Source of the DNA: Undibacterium umbellatum
Lineage (GTDB): Bacteria; Pseudomonadota; Gammaproteobacteria; Burkholderiales; Burkholderiaceae_D
NCBI RefSeq assembly: GCF_014284125.1
Contig: NZ_JACOFX010000015.1
Span: forward strand, 1 to 64,000
Direction of reading: 5' to 3'
DNA length: 64,000 nt
Part shown: one piece after another, positions 9,463 through 16,802 of the stretch
Layout of the letters: each line of letters starts with the position of its first letter
Position numbering within the stretch: the stretch's first letter is position 1
Notes under the pieces: model-generated
Databases searched by the model: none
What the model saw: only the letters and a program-made list of their open reading frames with translations
What the model was told of the DNA's origin: nothing
Program-made: the position numbers and the translations under genes

Positions 9463-10347
9463 TTACTGCTTTGTGTCTACAGGCACGAGTATGCCGACGA
9501 TAGCGCCACCAGTTTGCGGTGCTTCAATGACGAGTTGCGCCTTGCCTGAATACAGGACTTTCAGGCGTTCCCGTATATTCGTCAGGCCCATGCCATCGTC
9601 GGCATGCAGGTCAAAGCCCATGCCATTGTCGTTGACCTCTACCAGCAATTGACCGTCTACTTTCTTGGCCGTGATGCTGATGTGGCCGCCTGTAGTCTTG
9701 GGTTCCAGCCCATGTTTGATGGAATTTTCGACCAGAGTTTGTATCATCATCGAAGGGAAGGGCAAAAATTCCAGTTCAGATGGCAAGTCTATATCGTAAG
9801 TCAGTCTTTCCTGCATGCGAGCCTGCATGATGTTCAGGTAGGCGCGGCACATGTCCATTTGCTGGCCCAGTTTGCCATTACCTTTGTCGCGCATTTGCGG
9901 CATGGCAGAGCGCAGGTATTTGATCAAGTGCTGGTGCACTACCGTGGCCTGTGCCGGATTCGTTTCTATTAACTGGCCGATCAGCGCCAGGGTATTGAAC
10001 AGGAAATGTGGTTCTATCTGTGCCTGCAAGGCGGCCATTTCTGCTTCCAGCACTCTTCTTTCCAGCGCTTCGACATCGGCACGGGTGGCAGCGGCAGTGG
10101 CGGCGATTTCTGCACGGCGCTTGCCGCCTGCCAGGCTTTTGATGATGATTGAGGCAAATACCAGCATGGGCATCAGGCCACCCAGACCAAGTGCGCCTCC
10201 TATGATCATTGCCACCAGCGAGATGCCCAGTAAGGATGACCAGGGAACCACAGCCAGCCAGTCAAAGAACTTCCACCAGACTACGGTCACGGTGTCGGTG
10301 ACATCCATGATGAAGTTCAGTACCTTGTTATCGTCGCGATGCTTCAT
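9463..10347 (-). CDS. LytS-type membrane sensor histidine kinase
   Basis: A 294-residue kinase of the His_kinase (LytS/YehU) class. An N-terminal amphipathic segment and two membrane helices (about 38-72) precede a short coiled coil (about 78-108), the phospho-acceptor region IEPHFLFNTL (H114), and a HATPase domain with N box LVENSIKHGLEP and G boxes DNGMGFDLHADDGMGL. There is no periplasmic sensor domain, so the stimulus is probably sensed within the membrane. The first 77 residues align without gaps with the small membrane protein encoded just upstream. Its response regulator follows 45 bases downstream. Confidence 0.9.
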   Translation of the reverse strand: MKHRDDNKVLNFIMDVTDTVTVVWWKFFDWLAVVPWSSLLGISLVAMIIGGALGLGGLMPMLVFASIIIKSLAGGKRRAEIAATAAATRADVEALERRVLEAEMAALQAQIEPHFLFNTLALIGQLIETNPAQATVVHQHLIKYLRSAMPQMRDKGNGKLGQQMDMCRAYLNIMQARMQERLTYDIDLPSELEFLPFPSMMIQTLVENSIKHGLEPKTTGGHISITAKKVDGQLLVEVNDNGMGFDLHADDGMGLTNIRERLKVLYSGKAQLVIEAPQTGGAIVGILVPVDTKQ

Positions 10348-10384
10348 ACTAGTTTTCCGTTCGCTGCTTAAATGTCAAAGCGGC

Positions 10385-10705
10385 TTATTCAGTTTGTGGG
10401 CTTGTTTCAGTCTTGTCTTTGTCGGCAAACAATTTGACGATGATAGCGCCAAACACTGCGCCATTCGCCAATGCTGAGAGATGCAGAATGCCACCAGCGA
10501 TCAAAGTCAGGACAGAAGTCAGCAACAGTTTTTTCCATGAAGCCTGCATTACCCAGGTAAAGGCATGGCGGCCTACATATTTGAATGCATCAGCCAGGTT
10601 TTTTACAAAGGCAAGGATAGGGTTGTTTGTGTTGTTCATGTTATCGCTCCTGTTAGTTTCTGTTTCAACGGTGACCAAAGTAGTGTTTTCAGTTTGAGAA
10701 CTCAT
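10385..10705 (-). CDS. Small membrane protein, stand-alone copy of the kinase membrane module
   Basis: A 106-residue protein with a polar N terminus and two hydrophobic helices (about 62-92). Residues 28-98 align over 71 positions without a gap to residues 7-77 of the downstream kinase, with 23 identities by my count, including the shared Trp pair, IxGG and FxxII(V/I)K. It is first in the operon, 37 bases before the kinase gene. Two starts each carry a good Shine-Dalgarno: the ATG at 10705 (AGGAG) and an in-frame ATG at 10639 (AGGAG), so a long and a short form are possible. A role as modulator or heteromeric partner of the kinase is inferred. Confidence 0.75.
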   Translation of the reverse strand: MSSQTENTTLVTVETETNRSDNMNNTNNPILAFVKNLADAFKYVGRHAFTWVMQASWKKLLLTSVLTLIAGGILHLSALANGAVFGAIIVKLFADKDKTETSPQTE

Positions 10706-10910
10706 TTTCTTCTCCTGTTTGCTGGATGACTCACTGCATCCATGTAGGCAGAATAGCAGGCACTCTTATAAGGCAATAGTCTGCTGCGACTAACAGTAAC
10801 TTGATCAGGTTTAACGGTAGTTTTTCAGGATGAATGGGAGACCAGGCAAGTCCTGGCCTGAAGAAGCTCGCTGCGCAAGTGGCAAACAAGCTTTTTTCCA
10901 AAAGAAGGTT
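10706..10910. other. Intergenic region upstream of the LytST operon
   Basis: About 200 bases between the membrane-protein start and the end of the split HisRS-like gene. It must hold the LytST operon promoter (a weak TATTCT-like box is visible around 10750-10756), but I see no convincing site, gene or repeat. Confidence 0.4.
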
Positions 10911-11812
10911 TTATTTTTTACATAACATCAGTCTGTCAAAACCCAGGCCAAAACCTATGCCTTGCTTATAACTGCCGCCACCGACTACCTGCTTTTGCGC
11001 ACCCAGGGCAGGGACAGAGATTTCAAAACCCGCCTCTGTGTAGAACTCATTTCATAAATAGGGTGAGATGCGTTTGCCTCATAACGTGGGCTGGCAAGGC
11101 GGACGAGGCAGTCAATAGCGGTGCTATTGATAACGAGTCCAACGCAGTCCAGCACGCGTTATGAGGCAAACCCTTCGGGAACTAACGATTTGGGCGCATT
11201 GCAGCGTTGCGCCCTTTGCTAAGGCAGGAGCCTTAGCTGCAGGTCACGCCTTGCACTGCATCCCAAATCGTCTTGTTCGCACTCACCCTATTTATGAAAT
11301 GAGTTCTAGTAGTCCAGGCCGCGTTTGACAGCGGTGGCAACTTCATAGGCATTCGTTTTTAAAGCGACCATTTGTGTTGCCATGGACAGCAGTTCTTCCC
11401 GACAGGAAGGGCTATCAGGATTGATGATTTCCACCCCAAACTGGTAGAACTCCCGGTAGCGTCCTTCCTGCGGTTTTTCATAACGCCAGCAGCGTTCGAA
11501 ATACCAGAGCTTTTGATTTCTTTTTTGTTTGAAGTGCTTGTCAGCGAGCAGTTGCACAGTGGCCGTAGCTTCGGGGCGCAGGCATAGTGATCTGCCTTTT
11601 TTATCAGGGAAAACATACATCTGTGACAGCACTTCAGTACCTGCCTTGTTGACATAGATATTCGCTGGTTCCAGCGATGGCAGCATGATCTCGTTAAAGC
11701 CATACGCTTCGGCGATACCGATCAGGGCATTCAGTAGGCGACGCCTCTCTTTAACTTCTTCCCCAACCAGGATGCGGACGCCGCGGCACTGCTCATCTAT
11801 TCTTAATTCCAT
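10911..11812 (-). pseudogene. Miniature HisRS-like class II core, split by an inserted element
   Basis: The intact frame before the element (start to 11309) encodes motif-1 sequence, motif 2 (FERCWRYE, then GRYREFYQFG) and RGLDY, and then stops at a TAG formed at the insertion junction. The rest, YTEAGFEI to GFGLGFDRL (motif 3) and the stop at 10911, lies beyond the element. Removing bases 11041-11306 (one TA plus the element) rejoins the frame into 211 residues with the diagnostic HisRS motif RGLDYYT. The rebuilt protein lacks both the roughly 100-residue insertion of normal HisRS between motif 2 and RGLDYY and the anticodon-binding domain, so it is a paralogue and not the housekeeping enzyme. 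I prefer ATG 11812 (GGAG, 6-base spacing) over 11827. Truncated product: 168 residues. Confidence 0.85.
11043..11306. mobile_element. 264-bp MITE-like element with 25-bp perfect inverted ends and TA target duplication
   Basis: The ends GAACTCATTTC... (11043-11067) and its exact reverse complement (11282-11306) form 25-bp terminal inverted repeats. TA flanks both sides (11041-11042, 11307-11308), the target duplication typical of the IS630/Tc1-mariner group. No gene fits inside. The interior holds stacked palindromes: 11072-11086 with 11157-11171 (15 bp), 11112-11119 with 11123-11130, 11185-11194 with 11262-11271, 11192-11198 with 11208-11214, and 11218-11225 with 11230-11237. It interrupts the HisRS-like gene. 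Mobility would need a transposase in trans; which family supplies it is inferred from the TA duplication only. Confidence 0.85.
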
Positions 11813-11875
11813 ACTTGACTCCATCATTGCATTGCAACATAGCTGCTGCGCATGGGCTGGGCCCTGCTGTCAGCA

Positions 11876-11912
11876 GAAATAAAAAAGCCCTCTGTGCAGG
11901 CTGAGAGGGCTT
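11876..11912 (-). terminator. Intrinsic terminator acting as attenuator before the HisRS-like gene
   Basis: A perfect 10-bp stem (11912-11903 with 11892-11883, minus strand) with a 10-base loop is followed by a T-rich run (11885-11876). It sits between a promoter and the HisRS-like gene, directly after the His-His leader peptide. An upstream segment (11960-11950, GGCTGGGAGAG on the minus strand) can pair with the 5' arm and loop as an alternative structure. Confidence 0.8.
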
Positions 11913-11913
11913 T

Positions 11914-11937
11914 CTTAGTGATGGGGCTTAACATTCA
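11914..11937 (-). CDS. Leader peptide MNVKPHH for histidine-dependent attenuation
   Basis: Seven codons, ATG to TAA, encode Met-Asn-Val-Lys-Pro-His-His. The two His codons are the last before the stop, and the terminator stem begins one base after the stop. A ribosome waiting at the His codons would cover the 5' arm of the terminator and let transcription continue. A GGGAGAG Shine-Dalgarno-like sequence lies 11 bases upstream, a somewhat long spacing. The downstream gene being HisRS-like makes a His-responsive leader the natural reading. Confidence 0.7.
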
Positions 11938-12021
11938 TCCAAGCAATAGCTCTCCCAGCCAGCGATGTGACTGATGTGAAGTTGCGTGCAGAAAAGATAT
12001 GGCGAAAGTAGTCATGGCTTG

Positions 12022-12050
12022 ATCATAAATTCGCTGGCTGTTTCTGTCAA
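12022..12050 (-). promoter_or_regulatory. Consensus sigma-70 promoter of the HisRS-like leader transcript
   Basis: On the minus strand a perfect TTGACA (12050-12045) and TATGAT (12027-12022) are separated by exactly 17 bases. Transcription would start near 12015, giving about 78 bases of leader before the 7-codon peptide and about 100 before the terminator stem. Confidence 0.75.
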
Positions 12051-12204
12051 TCAAGAACATCAAAATACAGAAATGTGATTTCTTGATGAATTTAAGGATT
12101 TTTTTGTTACGTATTTTTACAACTTTTCAAAACTTTATTCTTTCCGCTTTGGATTTTTAAACTTAAAATTCCGCCCTGCTTAATAAACACCCAATTTTCT
12201 GGTT

Positions 12205-12233
12205 TTGTGAAATTTGATCTAGATATTTATAAA
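12205..12233 (+). promoter_or_regulatory. Possible promoter of the collagenase gene
   Basis: TTGTGA (12205-12210) and TATAAA (12228-12233) are spaced by 17 bases in an AT-rich tract (12060-12260). This would give a leader of about 255 bases before the collagenase start. Confidence 0.4.
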
Positions 12234-12330
12234 ATATATTACTAATATATTTCCACCAGATGACATTTGCATTTGGTAAAAACAATGTCTGGCGATGTTT
12301 TTAATAGGTTTGTTCAGGCATTGATACAAG

Positions 12331-12459
12331 GAAGCAGCGGCATGCAAATGCATGTCTGCTGCTTTCACACATAGGGAGTCGGTAAATACCTGCTTCAAGA
12401 AATTCAGGCGGCGTCAGTCTACAAACTGACGAATGAAAAAGCCTGAAGGGGGCGGTATT
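12331..12459 (+). promoter_or_regulatory. Structured 5' leader of the collagenase mRNA
   Basis: Several perfect stems are stacked in the leader. The first is 12331-12338 with 12358-12366 (one bulge), enclosing CATGCA/TGCATG (12341-12346, 12349-12354). Then comes a nested set: 12385-12390 with 12454-12459, 12403-12409 with 12441-12447, and 12412-12418 with 12425-12431 around a 6-base loop. I could not match it to a riboswitch class I know; the conserved bases of the cyclic-di-GMP-I aptamer are absent. A regulatory RNA role is inferred. Confidence 0.4.
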
Positions 12460-12495
12460 GCTTAGAACTCTTCAACAATCAGGGAGACGTAATTC

Positions 12496-14742
12496 ATGTT
12501 ATATCCAAACAAAATCGCAAGCGTGGCCGGACTACTGGCGCTCAGTTTGACAGGCTTTATGCAAGTTGTTCAAGCTGCAGAAACAGAAGAGCATACGCGC
12601 TTGAAGCAAGCACCGATGCCGCATCAAAGGCAAAGTTTGCCGCCGACAGCAGAACAAAAGAAATTCAATCTGCCGCCGACAAATGCACCACGCCTGGATC
12701 TGGGCATCGTCAACAAGCAGAAAAATCTGATGGCACCACCACCATCGGCTGATTGCAAAAACATGTCGACCCTGGCTGGCTACAGCGGCGATGCACTAGC
12801 AACTTACATCGTTAATTTGCCCAGCTATGAATGCCATTACGGCTTGTTCTCATTGAATGCAACTGAAGCGGCAAAGGTTTATTCTCCCGCAAATTTCACA
12901 GCTGTGGTTAACCGCTTTGCACAAGAAGCGTCGAACTACAATGCGACCAATATGAATCTGGTCAATCTGATCATTTACTTGCGCGCCGGTTATTATTTGG
13001 CTGGCGGTAATACCATCCCGGCACCGGCTGCCAGCTTGCTGACCAGCATGCGCGGCCCTATCAAACAACTGGTCGATGGTAATCAACTGTTCAAGATCAA
13101 TACCGCAGGACCAAGCACAGCAGCAGAGACTTTGAAGCTGGTGACCAATTTGCATGATGAAGCTTACTATTTGTCGAGCGTAAAAAATATCATCACGCGC
13201 TATACAAACACGCCTTCCAATCCAGCAGCGAGTGATGCCTTGAAATCCGATACTGTGGCGGATGGCTTTACAGCTGCGCTGACGGTGCTGTTCTACGGTC
13301 ATTCAAGGCCAGATGCATTGCCATTGTTGCGCAATGATTTGTCGTATGCGACTACATTGAACAATTTTATCGTCAACAACAAGGCAGCCTTACTGGGCAC
13401 ACCACGGGAATATCAACTCAGCGACACCGAGAATGAAGCCTTCCGCTTCATGCAATATCCTAACCAGTTGTCTACGGTCAAGCCCATGGTCAAGTACCAG
13501 CTCAGTCATTCCACCATGACAGGTGCAGATGCCATGATGTGGTTGAATGCAGCCTCTGCAGTCAAATACTATGACAATGCCAATTGCGCAGAATACGGTA
13601 CTTGCAATTACGAGACCACACTGGCCAATACCATACTGAAAAACAACTACACTTGCAGCCCCAGCTTGAAGATTCGTGCTCAGGACATGACAACGGCGCA
13701 GATGCAGGATTCTTGTGCCATGCTGGCGGCAGAAGAAACATATTTCCACACCATGGTGCAAAGTAAGCGTCAGCCAGTAGCTGCTGACAATAATTCGGCA
13801 CTGGAAGTGGTGGTCTTTGATGACTATACCAACTATGGCAAGTATGCATCGCTGCTGTACGGTATCGACACCAATAATGGTGGCATGTATCTGGAAGGTG
13901 ACCCTAGTGTTGCAGGTAACCAGGCGCGCTTTGTTGCGCACGAAGCTTCCTGGCTGCGTCCAGCTTTCCATGTCTGGAATTTGCAGCATGAATACGTCCA
14001 TTACCTTGATGGCCGTTACGACATGAAAGGCGATTTTGGTGACGGTACAGTCAAACCTACAGTCTGGTGGATAGAAGGTATTGCCGAATATCTGTCCCTG
14101 AAAAACAATAACCAGAAAGCCATAGACGCAACCAGATCAGGTACAGCATACAAGCTCAGCCAGATTTTTGGCAACACTTATTCCATGCCTGATTATGTGG
14201 CACGTGCCTATAACTGGGGCTACATGGCAACCCGCTTCATGATGGAAAAACATCGCAGTGATGTCGATGTCGTCCTCGCCAAGTTCCGTGCTGGTGATTA
14301 TGATGGTTACCAAGCTTATATGAACAATATAGGCACACGCTACGACAATGAGTTTGCAAGCTGGCTTACTACGGTGACTACTGCAGGTGAACCACCACTG
14401 CCAGTTGATAACAGCTTGCCTGATTGTCCAGCCGGTAGCTACCTGGGTAAAAACTGCGTGAAACGCGGTTATGTATCCAGCACACAAACCTACGCCTACA
14501 TCATGGTGCCAGCCGGTGCGAAAAACCTCAAACTGACCACTAGCGGTGGTACTGGTGATGTGGATATGTATGTATCCGTGGACAAGTATCCAAGTACAGG
14601 TATCTATGACTATGCTTCCGTCAAGAGCGGTAATGATGAGAGCGTCACGATCAGCAATCCTACTGCCAACCGCTGGTACTACATCGTACTCAGCGCAAGA
14701 CAGAGTTTTGCTGGTGTGAATGTGTCGGCAACGTATGACTGA
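12496..14742 (+). CDS. Secreted M9-family collagenase
   Basis: A 748-residue secreted metalloprotease. Residues 1-28 form a signal peptide ending VVQA-A. A pro-region (about 30-80) is followed by the M9 activator-type helical domain (about 85-290) and the catalytic domain with zinc motif HEYVH (498-502), the downstream glutamate in WWIEGIAEYLS, and GYMATRFMMEKH. The C-terminal 90 residues (about 655-748) form a PPC-type domain with GDVDMYVS, which helps binding or secretion in this family. No PKD domain is visible, so it is shorter than clostridial collagenases. It cleaves collagen or gelatin outside the cell. A Shine-Dalgarno GGGAG precedes the ATG; it is monocistronic with its own terminator. 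Confidence 0.92.
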   Translation: MLYPNKIASVAGLLALSLTGFMQVVQAAETEEHTRLKQAPMPHQRQSLPPTAEQKKFNLPPTNAPRLDLGIVNKQKNLMAPPPSADCKNMSTLAGYSGDALATYIVNLPSYECHYGLFSLNATEAAKVYSPANFTAVVNRFAQEASNYNATNMNLVNLIIYLRAGYYLAGGNTIPAPAASLLTSMRGPIKQLVDGNQLFKINTAGPSTAAETLKLVTNLHDEAYYLSSVKNIITRYTNTPSNPAASDALKSDTVADGFTAALTVLFYGHSRPDALPLLRNDLSYATTLNNFIVNNKAALLGTPREYQLSDTENEAFRFMQYPNQLSTVKPMVKYQLSHSTMTGADAMMWLNAASAVKYYDNANCAEYGTCNYETTLANTILKNNYTCSPSLKIRAQDMTTAQMQDSCAMLAAEETYFHTMVQSKRQPVAADNNSALEVVVFDDYTNYGKYASLLYGIDTNNGGMYLEGDPSVAGNQARFVAHEASWLRPAFHVWNLQHEYVHYLDGRYDMKGDFGDGTVKPTVWWIEGIAEYLSLKNNNQKAIDATRSGTAYKLSQIFGNTYSMPDYVARAYNWGYMATRFMMEKHRSDVDVVLAKFRAGDYDGYQAYMNNIGTRYDNEFASWLTTVTTAGEPPLPVDNSLPDCPAGSYLGKNCVKRGYVSSTQTYAYIMVPAGAKNLKLTTSGGTGDVDMYVSVDKYPSTGIYDYASVKSGNDESVTISNPTANRWYYIVLSARQSFAGVNVSATYD

Positions 14743-14807
14743 TAAAGCCAAACTGGCTGCTTGCTAAGCGCAAACCAGTCTGTATAAGAAAAATGTAACA
14801 AGCTGTT

Positions 14808-14840
14808 GGGGCAGGCATGCAAATGCCTGCCCCTTTTTTA
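14808..14840 (+). terminator. Rho-independent terminator of the collagenase gene
   Basis: A perfect 11-bp stem GGGGCAGGCAT/ATGCCTGCCCC with a 4-base loop is followed by six T (14834-14839). Confidence 0.9.
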
Positions 14841-14906
14841 TGCAATAAACTCGCTAAAGCTGTTTTTTTGATATTCTGTACATCCACGCAATGAACGGAG
14901 CTCAAT

Positions 14907-15281
14907 ATGCATAAAAGTAGATTGGCATGTTTTGTGATTGATTGCCAGGTGGATGATATCGAGCCAGGAGTCAATTTCTGGGCTGCAGCCTTAGCTTACC
15001 CTGCCGGAGATGCGGATGACAAATACGTCGTCCTTGAGGCAACACCTACTGGCCCGAAAATGTTGCTGCAAAAGGTTGAGCACCCAAGCCGCATACACCT
15101 CGACATAGAAACCGATAACAAGGAAGCTGAGGTCCAGCGCCTGGAAAAACTCGGTGCCAAAGTCGTCAAGCTAATGGAGCACTGGGTCGTCATGGAAGCA
15201 CCGACGGGACACCGGTTTTGCGTCGTTAATCCCCAGCGGCCAGATTTTCATACTGCCAGCGATGTCAACGTCTGGGAGTGA
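14907..15281 (+). CDS. VOC-family (glyoxalase-like) protein
   Basis: A 124-residue single-domain protein of the vicinal oxygen chelate superfamily, seen from the order of beta-alpha-beta modules, HPSRIHLDIETDN in the middle, and a C-terminal PTGHRFCVVNP strand. The substrate is unknown; many relatives of this length are annotated only as glyoxalase-like or bleomycin-resistance-like. A GGAG Shine-Dalgarno lies before the ATG. It converges on pyk with 12 bases between the ends and no clear terminator. Confidence 0.8.
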   Translation: MHKSRLACFVIDCQVDDIEPGVNFWAAALAYPAGDADDKYVVLEATPTGPKMLLQKVEHPSRIHLDIETDNKEAEVQRLEKLGAKVVKLMEHWVVMEAPTGHRFCVVNPQRPDFHTASDVNVWE

Positions 15282-15293
15282 TGAGGCTATCTG

Positions 15294-16718
15294 CTAATGT
15301 TGCGGCCAGATCTCGGCTATCCTCAATAGATTTGTAGAGCCAGGCTGGCCGAAAGGTACACCTGCTGTAATCGCAATCTGTTCGCCAACTTGCGCCAGGC
15401 CTTCCTGCCATGCAGTACGGCAGGCGGTGGCAACCAGTATGTCTTCGTTGGACACAACATCGCTGACACTGGAATGCACGCCCCATACCAGGGCCAGGCG
15501 ACGGGCGGTATTCATCGTTGGGGTAATGCTGAGTATGGGTGCCATTGGCCTTTCACGTGCAGCACGCAGGCTGGTATGGCCAGACGTGGTATAGGTAACC
15601 GTAGCAACCGCACCAACAATTTGCGTGACCGAACGCAGCGCGGCGCAAATGGCATCGCCCTTATTATTTTGCGGCGCTTCATGCTGGGCGGCGACCATGT
15701 TTTTATACAGGGGATCACGTTCGACTTCACTGATGATACGGTCCATGATCTCAACTGCAGCAACCGGGTAGGCACCACTGGCAGATTCTGCCGACAGCAT
15801 GACTGCGTCTGCCCCATCATAAATTGCACTGGCTACGTCAGATGCTTCAGCTCGGGTAGGCACTGGGGCAGCTATCATGGACTCCAGCATCTGGGTGGCA
15901 ATGACTATAGGTTTGCCATGGCTGCGGCAAACGCGCAATATGCGTTTTTGCACACCGGGTACACGCTCTGGTGGCAGTTCCACACCCAGGTCACCACGTG
16001 CCACCATGATGGCATCTGACGCCGCGACGATCTCTTCCAGCCTGTCCAGTGCGGCCGGTTTTTCCAGCTTGGCCAGTACGCCTGCACGTCCTGCTACCAG
16101 GGCTTTGGCTTCTGCCACGTCTTCTGGTCTTTGCACAAAGGACAGGGCTATCCAGTCTGCGCCCATGTCGAGTGCAAATGCCAGGTCGCGTTTATCTTTT
16201 TCAGTCAGTGCAGGTATGGGCAAGACGGCATCCGGCACATTCACGCCTTTGCGGTCCGACAGTGCGCCGCCATTGATGACGCGGGTGCGTATGCTGTGCG
16301 CATCACTGTCCATGACTTGCAGGCGCAGCTTGCCATCGTCGAGCAATAATGCTTGCCCGGCGGTGATGACGGCAAACAGTTCAGGATGTGGCAGGCAGAC
16401 CCGGTTTGCATCGCCAGGTGTGCTATCGCTGTCGAGTATGAAATCCTGTCCCGCTGTCAGTATCACCCGACCTGCGCTGAATTGCCCTACTCTCAGTTTC
16501 GGACCTTGCAAGTCTGCCAGGATGGCGATGGGGCGTCCCAACTCAGCTTCGATCTCACGCACGATATTGCAGCGCAGTTGATGGTCGGTATGGCTGCCGT
16601 GGCTGAAGTTGAAACGGAATACATCGGCACCGGCTTTGAACAGCGCCTTTATCATTTCCTTGCTACTGCTGGCAGGGCCCAGGGTGGCGACAATTTTAGC
16701 TTTGCGGCTGCGGTGCAT
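15294..16718 (-). CDS. pyk: Pyruvate kinase
   Basis: A 474-residue pyruvate kinase, the full length for the family. It has RKAKIVATLGPASS at the N terminus, FRFNFSHGSH, ILADLQGPKLRVG, the substrate-loop region IMVARGDLGVELP, and TQMLESMI. It converts phosphoenolpyruvate and ADP to pyruvate and ATP. As the last gene of the gcl-hyi-glxR-ttuD-pyk operon it completes the path from glyoxylate to pyruvate, the same order as in the Pseudomonas putida gcl operon. It may be a second, dedicated isozyme. It starts 84 bases after the kinase gene with only a weak Shine-Dalgarno. Confidence 0.95.
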   Translation of the reverse strand: MHRSRKAKIVATLGPASSSKEMIKALFKAGADVFRFNFSHGSHTDHQLRCNIVREIEAELGRPIAILADLQGPKLRVGQFSAGRVILTAGQDFILDSDSTPGDANRVCLPHPELFAVITAGQALLLDDGKLRLQVMDSDAHSIRTRVINGGALSDRKGVNVPDAVLPIPALTEKDKRDLAFALDMGADWIALSFVQRPEDVAEAKALVAGRAGVLAKLEKPAALDRLEEIVAASDAIMVARGDLGVELPPERVPGVQKRILRVCRSHGKPIVIATQMLESMIAAPVPTRAEASDVASAIYDGADAVMLSAESASGAYPVAAVEIMDRIISEVERDPLYKNMVAAQHEAPQNNKGDAICAALRSVTQIVGAVATVTYTTSGHTSLRAARERPMAPILSITPTMNTARRLALVWGVHSSVSDVVSNEDILVATACRTAWQEGLAQVGEQIAITAGVPFGQPGSTNLLRIAEIWPQH

Positions 16719-16802
16719 AGTATGCTTTCATTTGTTATAGGCGGCAGCCATCACGGCGCGATGCGTCGTGTTCTTGCTGCCTTTGAATATTTGGATTACG
16801 TC

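Noticed and set aside
8620..10705. Assigning the LytST system as part of the MoxR ternary operon
   Set aside because: Same direction, but about 150 bases with a likely promoter separate them and the proteins have a self-contained operon.
11937..12015. 26-codon frame MTTFAISFLHATS... with three His codons in the HisRS leader
   Set aside because: Its ATG coincides with the predicted transcription start, so it would be leaderless; the shorter MNVKPHH peptide fits attenuation far better.
11876..12020. T-box riboswitch for the HisRS-like gene
   Set aside because: No T-box sequence or specifier-loop architecture is visible, and a short leader peptide plus terminator explains the region.
12370..12470. 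Cyclic-di-GMP-I (GEMM) riboswitch before the collagenase
   Set aside because: The conserved aptamer bases and the tetraloop-receptor arrangement could not be found.
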